Source of the DNA: CAVVAL01 sp963740215
Lineage (GTDB): Bacteria > Actinomycetota > Actinomycetes > Mycobacteriales > Cryptosporangiaceae
NCBI GenBank assembly: GCA_963740215.1
Contig: CAVUDJ010000019.1
Coordinates: 2,046,001 to 2,110,000 of the forward strand
Length of the DNA stretch: 64,000 bases
Direction of reading: 5' to 3'
Shown here: piece by piece, positions 27,362 to 36,862 of the stretch
How the letters are laid out: each line of letters starts with the position of its first letter
Numbering within the stretch: position 1 is the first letter of the stretch
The notes under the pieces: model-generated
The model's database searches: none
What the model was told of the DNA's origin: nothing
What the model saw: only the letters and a program-made list of their open reading frames with translations
Made by a program: the position numbers and the translations under genes

Positions 27362-27469
27362 GAGATTCCTTCCGTCTGCCGCAATCAAACCGGGGCCGGC
27401 GCCGGTGTGGGAGTGCCTGCCGGGCCAAGATACTCCGGACAGAACCTGCCCGAGCTCGCGACCCGGGTC

Positions 27470-27765
27470 GGGCACGGCGAACATCGCCCGGTTCATGTTC
27501 CTCGACAAGCCGCGACCGAGACTTCTCCGTCGACTGGGAATGCCTTGCCGGCGACACGGTCGCGGCGCTGCGGGCCAAGCTCGCGACCCCGCGACCGGGC
27601 AGGTCTGACCTCGCCGGGGAGCTGTCCACACGCAGCGAGATTTCCGGGCCCGGCGGGCGCGCAAACGGCGGCTGCATCGCAGCGGGGTCAAGCATCACTC
27701 CAACACCCGGTCGTCGGGACCTCACGCTGCGTACGAGCATGGACTGCGGCCACGCCCCATGATCA
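27470..27765 (+). pseudogene. relic of an MmyB-type XRE regulator (C-terminal ligand domain)
   Basis: Between the dehydrogenase and the LuxR-type gene three frames carry consecutive pieces of an MmyB-like domain: NIARFMFLDKPR, then (shift) DRDFSVDWECLAGDTVAALR and GELSTRSEISG, then (shift) LHRSGVKHH and finally a HPVVG-like and YEHGL piece. The order and spacing match the C-terminal half of actinobacterial HTH/MmyB proteins; the helix-turn-helix half is missing. It is a decayed gene. The rest of 27362-27873 shows nothing else recognisable. Confidence 0.65.
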
Positions 27766-27873
27766 GCCCTCCACGCGCTCGGCGGACTGAACGTCAGCAG
27801 CGCGAACCTGGGCATTGGCGCTGGTCCCTGACATGTCCTCGGCCACGGGGTTGAATGGACGCTGGGAGGCGTC

Positions 27874-29524
27874 GTGGACGTGGTCGCGCAGCTCGAGCGG
27901 GCTCGGGAGTACCACCGCCGGCAGGCCTGGGCGGACGCGTGCGACGCATTCCAGGCCATCGACGGCAGCTCTCCCTTGGGGATCGACGATCTGGAGCGAC
28001 TGGCCGAGTCCACGCACATCTTGGGTCGAGGCGACGAAGCCGTAAGCCTGCTGCAGCGCGTGTACCAGGTTCACGCCGATGCCGGTGACATCGGCGATGC
28101 GGTGCGGTGCGCGTTCTACCTGTGGCACGCCCTTCTCGCCAAGGGGGAGTTCGCGCACGCGGGTGGATGGATCGCGCGGGCCTGGCGGCTGGCCGAAGCG
28201 CACCCGGAGTGCGCCGAAGTGGGGTACCTGTTGATCCCGGAGGCGGAGCGCCAGCTCGGCGACGGCGACTTCGCTGGCGCGCTCGCCACTGCCGAGCGGG
28301 CCGTCGAGATGGGTGGCCGGTCTGGGAACCGGGATCTGGTCATCGTCGCAACGCACATCCAAGGCCGCGTCCTGATACGGGAGGGGCGGGTCGCGGACGG
28401 TTTGGCGCTGCTCGACGAGGCCATGGTCGGGATCACGGCCGGGGAGGCGTCGTTCGGGGTCACGAGCTGGATCTACTGCAGCGTCATCGCCGCCTGCCAT
28501 GAGCTGCACGAGTTGCGTCGCGCTCGCGAGTGGACGGTGGCGCTCAACGCTTGGTGCGATGCCCGGCCGCAGTACACCGGGGCCTTCTCCGCGGTCTGTC
28601 GCATCCACCGCGCCGAACTGCTGCAACTGGGCGGCGCCTGGGCAGACGCGGTCCGACGAGGCACAGCTCGCCTGCGAGCAACTGACCCGGGGCTACGGCG
28701 AGATGATGGCAGGGCAGGCGTTCTACCAGCTGGGTGACATCCACCGGCTGCGCGGCGAGTCCGCGTCCGCCGAGGAGGCCTTCCAACTCGCCGGCGAGTA
28801 CGGCTGGGAGACCCAGCCGGGTCTGGCGCTGCTGCGGCTCGCGCAAGGCAAGGGGGACGCGTCCGTGGCCGCTGTCCGGCGCGCACTCGCCGAGACGACC
28901 GACCGCCTGGCGCGTTCGCGGCTGCTGCCGCCGTATGTCGAGATCATGCTGGCCACCGGCGACGTCGACGCGGCCCGAGAGGGCGCACGGGAACTGGCCG
29001 AGATCGCCGAGGTGTACGACACGGACGCCCTGCAAGCCCGGTCTGCGCATGCGCGCGGGGCCGTCCACCTGGCCGACGCCAGTCCCGAGGCGGCCTTACC
29101 GGCTCTGCGTCATGCGTGGCGGCTGTGGCGAGATCTGGACGCGCCGTACGAGGCCGCCTGCGCGCGGGTGCTCGTCGGACTGGCCTGCCGCGACCTGCAC
29201 GACGAGGACACCGCGGCGATGGAGCTGGACGCGGCTCGCCAGGCTTTCGCCCGGCTCGGCGCCATCCCGGATCTGACCCGCACCGACGCTCTGATGCGCA
29301 AGCCCTCAGTCCGCGATGTCGCCGGGCTCAGCCCACGTGAGGTCGAGGTGCTCCGGCTGGTCGCGGCCGGCAAGACCAACCAGGCCATCGCCGCCGAGCT
29401 GTTCATCAGCGACCGGACCGTAGCCCGGCACGTCAGCAACATCTTCACCAAGCTCGCCGTAGGCACGCGCACCGCCGCCGCGGCTTACGCCTTCGAGCAC
29501 GGGATCCGCCGACCCGCTACGTAG
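27874..29524 (+). CDS. LuxR-family regulator with TPR-like sensor region (frame break)
   Basis: GTG start with GGGAGG four bases upstream. Residues 1-~470 are helical tetratricopeptide-like repeats (WADACDAFQAIDG, GDEAVSLLQRVYQVHADAGD, LATAERAVEMGGRSG). The C-terminus is a LuxR HTH (LSPREVEVLRLVAAGKTNQA, then ELFISDRTVARHVSNIFTKL). A single base must be skipped near 28654 (gtc-c-gac) for the two halves to join into a 549-residue protein. There is no ATPase domain, so it is not a full LAL/MalT regulator. It lies just upstream of a flavin oxidoreductase in the same direction and may control it. Confidence 0.8.
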
Positions 29525-29631
29525 AAATGCCCACCGCGACCGCGCGGCATTGGGCGGTTGTACGGAAGCCGCCGCACGCCTGTCCCTCCTAGCGTCAGGC
29601 AGATCAGGACGGCCGATGCAGGAGGCGCGAG

Positions 29632-31026
29632 ATGCGGCAGATCGGTGACCACGCGTTGGTCCTCGGCGCTGGAATGGCCGGGCTACTCGCCACCCGGGTG
29701 CTGGCCGACGCGTACCAGCGGGTCACGGTCATCGAACGCGACCCGCTCCCCGAGAAAGCCGAAACTCGGCGGGGCGTCCCCCAGGGCCGCCACGCCCATC
29801 TGCTGGTGCCCGGAGGGACGCAGATCCTCCACGGGCTCTTCCCAGGGTTGCTCGACGACCTGGAGACGGGGGGAGCACCAGTGGTCCGGGACTTCGCGGA
29901 ACTCCGCTTCTCCCCCGTCGGTCATCGTCTCTGCCTCACGGGCCGTCCCCCGTACCCCTTACTCCGCCAGGCCAGCCGGCCCTACCTGGAGGATCGCGTT
30001 CGCGCTCAGGTCCGGGCCCTGCCCAACGTCGAGATCGTCGACCGGTGCCAGTTCGTCGGTCTTGTCACCAACGCAGCCCGAGACCGCGTCACCGGGGTCC
30101 GGATTCTGCGCCGCCGCACCGCGGACACCGCCGACACCGCCGAGGAGATCGTCAGCGCCGACCTGGTACTCGACGCGACCGGGCGCAACGGCCGGACACC
30201 GGCCTGGCTGGCAACGGTCGGCTACGACCAACCGCCGCGCGACCAGCTCACGATCCACCTGAAGTACGCCACTCGACATCTTCGCCTGCGCCCCGGCGCG
30301 CTGGGCGGCGAGAAGATGGTCGCCATCGGCGCCGAACCGGGCAGGCCAACCGGTTTCGTGCTGCTCGCGCAGGAGGACGACCGGTGGATCCTGACGGTGT
30401 TCGGGTACGAGGGACACCACCCGCCGACCGACGCCGAAGGTTTCCTCGCCTTCGTCGAGACCATCGCCCCGCCCGATGTGTTCGCCGCGATCCGCGACGC
30501 CGAACCGCTCGACGACATCATCGGCTACCAATTTCCGGCCAACCTTCGCCGACGCTACGAACGGCTACGCCGCTTCCCGGCCGGGCTGCTCGTCTTCGGC
30601 GACGCGATCTGCAGCACGAACCCGGCGTACGCGTTGGGCATGACGGTGGCCGCCCTGCAGGCAGCGGCCCTACAGGACACGTTGGCCGGCGGCGACCGTG
30701 ACCTGGCCCGGCGGTTCTTCCGGTCCGCGGCGAAGCCGATCGACATGGCGTGGCAGCTGACAACAGGCGCCGATCTGGCCCTGCCCCAGGTGAAGGGTGC
30801 GCGGCCGCTGCCGGTCCGAGTCATCAACGCCTACGTCAGCCGGGCGCAGAGGGCAGCCGGGCACGACCCCGCGCTGGCTGAGCAGCTCCTCCGGGTCGCC
30901 TCCCTCCAGGACCCGCCCGCGCGGATGTTCCGGCCCTCCACCGCACTACGCGTCCTGCTCGGTGGCGTGCGCCGCCGCCCCGCGCCAACGATCGACGCCA
31001 CGACACGGCGGATGCCCGTCGCATAG
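29632..31026 (+). CDS. FAD-dependent monooxygenase/epoxidase-like protein
   Basis: A 464-residue flavoprotein: N-terminal FAD motif LVLGAGMAGLLATRVLAD, the HAHLLVPGG turn, and the second FAD motif GLLVFGDAICSTNPAYALGM. Similar proteins are annotated as squalene-epoxidase- or LasC-like monooxygenases; no specific substrate can be given. It is not similar in its N-terminus to rifampin monooxygenase Rox. A methyltransferase tail follows at once, so the pair may come from a broken secondary-metabolite cluster. Confidence 0.82.
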   Translation: MRQIGDHALVLGAGMAGLLATRVLADAYQRVTVIERDPLPEKAETRRGVPQGRHAHLLVPGGTQILHGLFPGLLDDLETGGAPVVRDFAELRFSPVGHRLCLTGRPPYPLLRQASRPYLEDRVRAQVRALPNVEIVDRCQFVGLVTNAARDRVTGVRILRRRTADTADTAEEIVSADLVLDATGRNGRTPAWLATVGYDQPPRDQLTIHLKYATRHLRLRPGALGGEKMVAIGAEPGRPTGFVLLAQEDDRWILTVFGYEGHHPPTDAEGFLAFVETIAPPDVFAAIRDAEPLDDIIGYQFPANLRRRYERLRRFPAGLLVFGDAICSTNPAYALGMTVAALQAAALQDTLAGGDRDLARRFFRSAAKPIDMAWQLTTGADLALPQVKGARPLPVRVINAYVSRAQRAAGHDPALAEQLLRVASLQDPPARMFRPSTALRVLLGGVRRRPAPTIDATTRRMPVA

Positions 31027-31027
31027 A

Positions 31028-31224
31028 GAACGCTCGATGACGGCAACCAGTACCGCATCGTGAAGGTGTTCCACGATGTCCGGACACTCACGGACGACCT
31101 CACAGCGCTGGGGTGGTCGGTCCGCATCCGGCCCGTGGCCGGGAACTTCATCGGCATTGCGGAACCGCCGACCACCTCTGGCGTCGCGCATGGCGGTGTC
31201 GTCCGCGGGATGTCCGTCGGCTAA
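31028..31224 (+). pseudogene. C-terminal remnant of a class I methyltransferase
   Basis: Directly after the monooxygenase stop a frame encodes about 65 residues: LDDGNQYRIVKVFHDVR, then LTALGWSVRIRPVAGNFI and GIAEPP. This matches the closing 'D.r.yriVKvf..p.eL...L..lGW.......g..F..g.A' strand of actinobacterial SAM methyltransferases. The SAM-binding part is absent, so it is a deletion remnant. Confidence 0.65.
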
Positions 31225-31275
31225 CGGCGGCTCCGACGTCTCCGGTGCAGACCCTGCGAACCCGGGGAGACACCG

Positions 31276-31923
31276 ATGACGACCAACACCATGGTGACCG
31301 CTCCGCCGGTCTCCGCCGCGGCGGCCACGCTGTCGGGCGCAGCCATCATCGGGTACCAGATACTGCTGCTGACGGTGATCTTCATCAGGCCGGACCTGGA
31401 CCCGGCCCGCAAACCCATCAGCGAATACGCGATCGGGCGCCACGGCTGGGTCATGGTGCTGGCGTTCCTCACCGCGGCCGTCAGCTACAGCTGCCTGTTC
31501 GTGGCCGTCAGGCCGGCGGTACGCGGCGTCACCGGCCGGGTTGGGCTCGGCCTTCTCGGCGTGTGCGTGGTGGGCACGGTCGGTGTGGGCGTATTCGTCG
31601 CCGATCCCGTGGTGACGCCGCTGACGGAGCTGACGGCCATCGGCACGCTGCACGTCATCTGCGGGTTCAGTGCCCTGGTGCTCCTGCCGTTCGCAGCGCT
31701 GCTCATCAACCTGGACATAACTCGCGGCAACGCTGCCGCGGCACCGGCGCTGCGGTGGACGGCCGGGCTTCCGCTTCTCGGCCTGGTACTGCACGGAGCC
31801 ATGTCAATCGTGATACCGCCGGAGGGCTGGCCGCCCCGCTTCCTCTTCCTGACCTACGCGGCGTGGCTGATCGTTCTCGCGGCACACATCCGCCGAGTCC
31901 GCGGGGCGCGCGTCGGCGCATAG
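31276..31923 (+). CDS. DUF998 membrane protein
   Basis: A 215-residue membrane protein with six hydrophobic segments (IIGYQILLLTVIFI; WVMVLAFLTAAVSYSCLF; GLGLLGVCVVGTVGVGVFV; LHVICGFSALVLLPFAALL; TAGLPLLGLVLHGAMSI; LTYAAWLIVLAAHI). The loop PDLDPARKPISEYAIGRHGW is the DUF998 signature. Function unknown. Confidence 0.85.
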   Translation: MTTNTMVTAPPVSAAAATLSGAAIIGYQILLLTVIFIRPDLDPARKPISEYAIGRHGWVMVLAFLTAAVSYSCLFVAVRPAVRGVTGRVGLGLLGVCVVGTVGVGVFVADPVVTPLTELTAIGTLHVICGFSALVLLPFAALLINLDITRGNAAAAPALRWTAGLPLLGLVLHGAMSIVIPPEGWPPRFLFLTYAAWLIVLAAHIRRVRGARVGA

Positions 31924-32131
31924 CCCTGGTCTATACGCCTTGCTCGGCGCAGATGATCGAGACGCCAGCGGTCCATCAGTTCACCCACACATACCCAGGG
32001 CTCCGAGTTCAGGTGCGGTCGGCGCCCCGGAGCAGCAAGCAAATTGGAACTGGTAGACCCATTTGAGCTGTTCTGCAATGATCGCTCCGCACTCCCGATA
32101 TATCGAAGCCGGGCATCACGAGGGGACAGCC

Positions 32132-35100
32132 TTGCGGTTACGCACTGCGCCGCTTATCACTGCGGCCGTCATCAGCATCATCCTGCCCACGATCGCGCTG
32201 GTCGGCACAGAGCCGGCGGCGGCTGCGACCAGGATTTCGACAGCGGCTGGTGGCTCGACAGCCACGGCTGAGACCGCCCTCGCGAAGCAGCCAAAGGGAC
32301 CTGAGATCGCGCCGCGGCCCGCCACCGGCAAGCGCGGGTCGTCGCTGCCGATTGCACCCAAGCCCGCCGCCAGGCCTGACGCCAAACCGGCGGCTCGCCC
32401 CAAGCGCGCTGAGGGCCCCATGGCCAAGAAGGCCATGCCAGTCAAGCCCATCCGGCCCCGGCACGCCGTCGACGAGTGCGGCGGCGCCATCCCGTTCGGG
32501 ACGATCCGCCAGTGCGCGATCGGCGCCGCGGGCAAGCACACGTACACCGTCACCACGACGGTGGACGCCGATGAGCTGATGACCCAGTTCCGCAGCCCCG
32601 ACGCGGACGCCACGGTCACCGATCCCGAAGGCAGCACCGTTTGCTATCCCGGCCCCTACCCGCCCGGCGACTGTCGCACGGGCACGGCGGGGATCTACAC
32701 CGTCACGGTGACGAGCCGATCCGACACGACCTACACCTTCGGAATCGACTCCTACCGCACTCCGTCAGCGTGCACGACGCTCCCCGCTGAGTTCTTCTCC
32801 TGGGCTTCGCCCGGGCGAGCGGGCGCATTGCCCGCCGGGTCGCCGGGCCACTGCTTCACCTTCACCCAGGCCGGGGGATCGGTGCTGCACGCGGACGATC
32901 CCACGCCCGATGATGGCGGCGACGTCCAGGGCGTTATCCGTAACGCGGCGGGTGATGAGCTGTGCACCGTGCGGTACACCACGAGGTGTGCGCTTACCGG
33001 TGCCGGCCCGTACCGCCTGTTCCTGTACGAGAACTACGCGGCCGAAGCGTCCTACCTCCTTCGCCTGCGCCGCGTCACCAACCCGGACGGTTGCCGTACC
33101 CTCCCCGTCGCCCCCTTCGGCGACCCCGGCGACGCCGTCGGCACCGGCACTCTCAAGCGCGACCAGGTTGACTGTCTCACCGTGCCAGCCCAAGCAGGTC
33201 AGCACGTCATCCAAGCCCGGTACGAGCCGGACAACGGCTTCCTCAGCTGGTCGCTCCACGCACCCGACGGCCAGGTCATGAATGACTGCCACGCCTACGC
33301 ACTGCATTGTGCGTTCCCGACCGACGGCACCTACACGCTGCTCGTCACCAACACTTACTGGGACGCGGCCCCCGTCACCTACCGCATCGGTCTGGTCAAC
33401 GTTTCGCGCAACGACGGCTGCGGCGCGCAGACAAGCACTGACTGGAACCGGCCCGTCGCGGCGCTTACCCAGACAAGCCCCGTCCAGGTGAACTGCACGC
33501 CATTCGACGCGGCGCCAGGCGACCAGATCATCGCCGAAGGTCCCGGCAGGGCCTGGATCGTCGACGCCCACGGCGCGCATCTCTGTCCGAGTCCTCAAGA
33601 GACCCGCGGCTGCGTGCTCACCGGCGACGCGCCCTACCGGGCCCTGTCCTACGCCGACGCGCCAGGCGAGTACCGCCTGATCGTGCGTCGCCTGAACAAC
33701 GCGGTCGGCTGCGCGCCCGTTGCGCTCGGCCGCTATGGCACGCCGCCCGCGCCTGTCGTGGACGACATCCTGTGCCGTGCGCTGACCGTTCCCGCGCCTG
33801 GCAAGTACATCGCCCGCGCGCTGAACGACGACAACTCGATGGCGTACGCGCCGGTCTACGACGCCGACGGTAAGGAGCTCTGCGAGGGATACTGCACCTT
33901 CGAACGGGCTGGCACGTACACGCTCGTGCCCCATCAGCTAATCAGCAACTACGTCACTGCGTTCCTGAGGGCCGCCGGTGACGAAGGCTGCGTCAAGGTC
34001 ACGGACAACGCCTTCACCAGCAAGGCCTACAAGGGTTCCTTCACGGCCGCCGGCGAGTACGACTGCCTCGAAGTACCCACCCCGGCAGGGGCGCGGCTGG
34101 CCATGATTCCCCCCATCGGAGCGACCGGCACCGGCCGGCCCGCGGCGTACCTCATCGACTCCACCGGCACATTTCTGTGCGACATGTACCCGTCGCCGCT
34201 CAGCCCCTGCAGCCTCGACGGCACCGCGCCGTTCCGCATCGTCCTGCACCCCTGGGACGGCGACGTGGTCGGTAACTACACCGAGCAGATCGTGCGCACC
34301 GACGCCATCAGCGGCTGCAACGCGTTACCCGCTGGACGATTCGGCGCCGATGCAGGAGCCATCGCCCAGCTAACTCCCGAGGCATACAGCGCCTGCTTGC
34401 ACGTGGCGCCCGGCACGCACACGGCGTCCGAACTGCTGTCCTTCGCCCGCACCGCAGGAAGCGGCACCGCCACCTTCGCCGCGTACAGCAACGACACCGG
34501 CGCTCTGCTCTGCGACAACGACAACGAGGGCACCGAGCGGTTCGTCGGCTGTCACCCCGGTGCATCGAAGGGCTACACCGTCGTTCTGAGCGGAGCCACG
34601 ACGGCGGCCTCCTACAAGGTCAGCCGCCGCGACCTGACGGCGACGGCGGTCGGCTGCCCCGTCGTTACGTCCACGACGTTCGCAACCACCTCGGCGACCG
34701 GCACCATGAGCGCGAACCAGGACTTCAAGTGCCACCGCGTCACTGGGGCCATCGCCGACCGGTACTGGATCGACACCCGCGACAAGGACAGCCGCAGCCG
34801 GATCTTCATCTTCGACGCCGAGGGCAACTGGCGCAGCTGCATCGCCAGTATGTGGGCCTGTCACGTGACCGGCTCCAGGTCCTTCCAGATCATGGTGTGG
34901 CCCACCGCGGCGCAGCCGCCCGTCCCGTATCGGATCGACGCCTGGAAGGTCAGCGCGGGCGCCAGCACCCCGAGGGAGTGTCCGGCGGTGCCGTCCGCCG
35001 CGTACGGCTTCGGCCCCTTGACCGGCGCGCTCACCGACGCCAAACCGGCCGCGTGCGTCAGTGTCCCCGTCGCGAAGTGGGACCTCTACGGCCTGACTGT

Positions 35101-35575
35101 CGAGAACCCTGAAGGCGGTACTGCGCAGCCCCGCCCGCACCTGATCACCACGAGCGGCATCAGCAACTGCCAGTTTCGCTGCGACCCCGAGATGGATAGG
35201 GGGTCGTTCGTATTCGTCGTCAGCTCCGGCGACCACGTCGGGCGGGTGCCGTACAGGATCGAGGCGACCTGCGACCGACTCCTGTGCGGCGGCGCCACGT
35301 ACGGGGCCAGCGCCGTCGCGCCCGCCACCGGCGCCAGGGGCCGCACGGTCACCGTCACAGTGACGGGCACGGCCCTGCACCGTCAGGACACCGTCCACCT
35401 CACGAGGAGCGGCGCCGCGCCCATCGTCGGCACCGTCACGGCGGTCACCCCCGACAGGACGAAGATGACCGTGAGCCTCAACCTCACCAACGCGATCGCC
35501 GGGGCCTGGACCGTCACGCTCACCTCGCACTCTGGCGCCAGCGCACAGGTGCCCAGGGTGTTCACCGTGACGTAG
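32132..35575 (+). CDS. large secreted protein with nine cysteine-rich repeats and an IPT/TIG-like end
   Basis: A 1147-residue protein from the TTG at 32132 (GAGGGGA upstream). It has a signal peptide (LITAAVISIILPTIALVG, cleavage near AAAATR), then a Pro/Lys/Ala-rich linker (~45-110). Nine tandem ~105-115-residue repeats follow, each opening with a Cys-x-x-L/V-P motif (CTTLPAEFF, CRTLPVAPFG, CAPVALGRYG, CNALPAGRFG). Each has a 'dC..v' strand, a CxxxxxxC pair and a Tyr-rich end. The last ~85 residues (VAPATGARGRTVTVTVTGTA) look like an IPT/TIG domain. The repeats resemble bacterial pre-peptidase C-terminal-like sandwiches. I do not recognise a function; surface adhesion or matrix structure is plausible. 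Confidence 0.75.
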   Translation: MRLRTAPLITAAVISIILPTIALVGTEPAAAATRISTAAGGSTATAETALAKQPKGPEIAPRPATGKRGSSLPIAPKPAARPDAKPAARPKRAEGPMAKKAMPVKPIRPRHAVDECGGAIPFGTIRQCAIGAAGKHTYTVTTTVDADELMTQFRSPDADATVTDPEGSTVCYPGPYPPGDCRTGTAGIYTVTVTSRSDTTYTFGIDSYRTPSACTTLPAEFFSWASPGRAGALPAGSPGHCFTFTQAGGSVLHADDPTPDDGGDVQGVIRNAAGDELCTVRYTTRCALTGAGPYRLFLYENYAAEASYLLRLRRVTNPDGCRTLPVAPFGDPGDAVGTGTLKRDQVDCLTVPAQAGQHVIQARYEPDNGFLSWSLHAPDGQVMNDCHAYALHCAFPTDGTYTLLVTNTYWDAAPVTYRIGLVNVSRNDGCGAQTSTDWNRPVAALTQTSPVQVNCTPFDAAPGDQIIAEGPGRAWIVDAHGAHLCPSPQETRGCVLTGDAPYRALSYADAPGEYRLIVRRLNNAVGCAPVALGRYGTPPAPVVDDILCRALTVPAPGKYIARALNDDNSMAYAPVYDADGKELCEGYCTFERAGTYTLVPHQLISNYVTAFLRAAGDEGCVKVTDNAFTSKAYKGSFTAAGEYDCLEVPTPAGARLAMIPPIGATGTGRPAAYLIDSTGTFLCDMYPSPLSPCSLDGTAPFRIVLHPWDGDVVGNYTEQIVRTDAISGCNALPAGRFGADAGAIAQLTPEAYSACLHVAPGTHTASELLSFARTAGSGTATFAAYSNDTGALLCDNDNEGTERFVGCHPGASKGYTVVLSGATTAASYKVSRRDLTATAVGCPVVTSTTFATTSATGTMSANQDFKCHRVTGAIADRYWIDTRDKDSRSRIFIFDAEGNWRSCIASMWACHVTGSRSFQIMVWPTAAQPPVPYRIDAWKVSAGASTPRECPAVPSAAYGFGPLTGALTDAKPAACVSVPVAKWDLYGLTVENPEGGTAQPRPHLITTSGISNCQFRCDPEMDRGSFVFVVSSGDHVGRVPYRIEATCDRLLCGGATYGASAVAPATGARGRTVTVTVTGTALHRQDTVHLTRSGAAPIVGTVTAVTPDRTKMTVSLNLTNAIAGAWTVTLTSHSGASAQVPRVFTVT

Positions 35576-35583
35576 CGCCGTGC

Positions 35584-35617
35584 GCAACGCCGGCGGCCGG
35601 AGTGCCGCCGGCGTTGC
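35584..35617 (+). terminator. 14-bp GC-rich hairpin after the nine-repeat protein
   Basis: Perfect arms GCAACGCCGGCGGC (35584-35597) and its complement (35604-35617), six-base loop, eight bases after the stop codon. Terminator-like without a clear T-run (CTTGT follows). Confidence 0.8.
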
Positions 35618-35756
35618 CTTGTAGCTCGGCAGCGTGAGTCCCCGTGTGCTCGCGCAAGAAGCCTTCGAGCCCTACGAGGAACATTCAGGCTTGTGAAGCG
35701 GATCAGGATCAGCTCGGAGGGCTGGCCCTCAAGGACAGCCCCGACGGTCGAAGGCG

Positions 35757-35792
35757 TTGTGCTGCACTTTCCAACCGGGCTAGACAGGTCGC
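35757..35792 (+). promoter_or_regulatory. promoter of the DUF899 gene, probably leaderless
   Basis: TTGTGC (35757-35762), an 18-base spacer, then TAGACA (35781-35786), followed by only six bases to the ATG. No ribosome site fits, so the transcript probably starts at the ATG. Confidence 0.5.
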
Positions 35793-36563
35793 ATGACAGA
35801 GACCCCAGGAGCTGAACACCCCCTTCCACAGATCGCCGATCGGCAGACATGGCAGGCGAAGATCGACGAACTCCGAGTCAAGGAGAAGGCCCACACAAGG
35901 GCCGGAGACGCACTGGCCGCCGAACGCCGTCGGCTGCCGATGGTCGAAGTCGATCCGCAGACTCCGCTGATCGGAGCCGACGGTCCGATGCCGTTGATCG
36001 ACATCTTTGACGGCCGGTCCCAATTGATCGCCTACTTCCAGATGTGGCACACCGGTATGCCCGCGGCGGAGCAGTGCGAGGGCTGCACCTTCTCCACGAC
36101 ACACATCAACGAGTTGTCCTACCTGCACTCGCGGGACGTCAGCTACGCAACCTTCTGTCAGGGACCGTACGAGGAGAGCTCGCGCTATCGCGACTTCATG
36201 GGCTGGACGATTCCCTGGTACTCGGTGCCGCAGGACGCCGTGGACCGGTTGGTCGCAAACCGGCACTTCGGCATCCTGGTCACCTATCTCCGGGACGGAG
36301 ACAAGGTCTACGAGACCTACTGGACCACCGGCCGCGGCAACGAACTGATGGCACCGTCGTACGGACTGCTGGATCTGACCGTCTACGGCCGGCAGGAGTT
36401 CTGGGAGGACTCGCCGGAGGGCTGGCCGCAGCGTTGGGGTTCCACAGGCGGCCAGTTCCGGCTGGACGGCCGCCCGACCGCCCAGTGGTCACGGATCAAG
36501 GCCGGACGCAACGACGACCTCGGCACCTCGTCCGATGATCATCACCAACCGCACCGCCACTGA
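35793..36563 (+). CDS. DUF899 thioredoxin-fold protein
   Basis: A 256-residue DUF899 protein: ADRQTWQAKIDELRVKEKAH at the start, RRRLPMVEV, DIFDGRSQLIAYFQMWHTGM, and EQCEGCTFSTTHINEL in the position of the thioredoxin-like CxxC, then FMGWTIPWYS. The family is predicted to have a thioredoxin fold but its reaction is unknown. Start by the leaderless promoter. Confidence 0.88.
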   Translation: MTETPGAEHPLPQIADRQTWQAKIDELRVKEKAHTRAGDALAAERRRLPMVEVDPQTPLIGADGPMPLIDIFDGRSQLIAYFQMWHTGMPAAEQCEGCTFSTTHINELSYLHSRDVSYATFCQGPYEESSRYRDFMGWTIPWYSVPQDAVDRLVANRHFGILVTYLRDGDKVYETYWTTGRGNELMAPSYGLLDLTVYGRQEFWEDSPEGWPQRWGSTGGQFRLDGRPTAQWSRIKAGRNDDLGTSSDDHHQPHRH

Positions 36564-36574
36564 GTGAGCGTCCA

Positions 36575-36838
36575 CGAACCCATGCGGGTCGAACGGCGGG
36601 TCAGTTGCCGCGGCCCGTTGTGGTTGCCGGGCAACGCGTCCACGTCGGGATGGTCCGTGCCGGCCGGACTGTCACCGTTGAAACCGCCGCCGCACCTTCC
36701 GCGTCCACGACGGCGACGAACTGCTCACCGAGGTCGCCCACACCACCACCAAACCGATCGCCCGGTTCAAGGTTCGTACCCGAACCGTCCCGCGCCAGCG
36801 CCGCCGCCGACCCAGGTCAGCGTTCAGTACGCTGACGA
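36575..36838 (+). pseudogene. C-terminal relic of an IS481-type transposase
   Basis: Three frames in order carry the tail of an IS481-family transposase: RVERRVSCRG, then VVVAGQRVHVGMVRAGRTVT, then TFRVHDGDELLTEVAHTTTK and PIARFKVR. The DDE catalytic core is absent. It lies between DUF899 and the SUKH gene and marks an old insertion or deletion event. Confidence 0.7.
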
Positions 36839-36862
36839 CGAATCGAACGGGGTGACTCACAG

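Noticed and set aside
29632..31026. The flavin monooxygenase as rifampin monooxygenase (Rox), to complete a rifamycin-resistance set
   Set aside because: Its N-terminal FAD region and the HAHLLVPGG segment differ from the class A Rox pattern, and no rifamycin-associated element precedes it.
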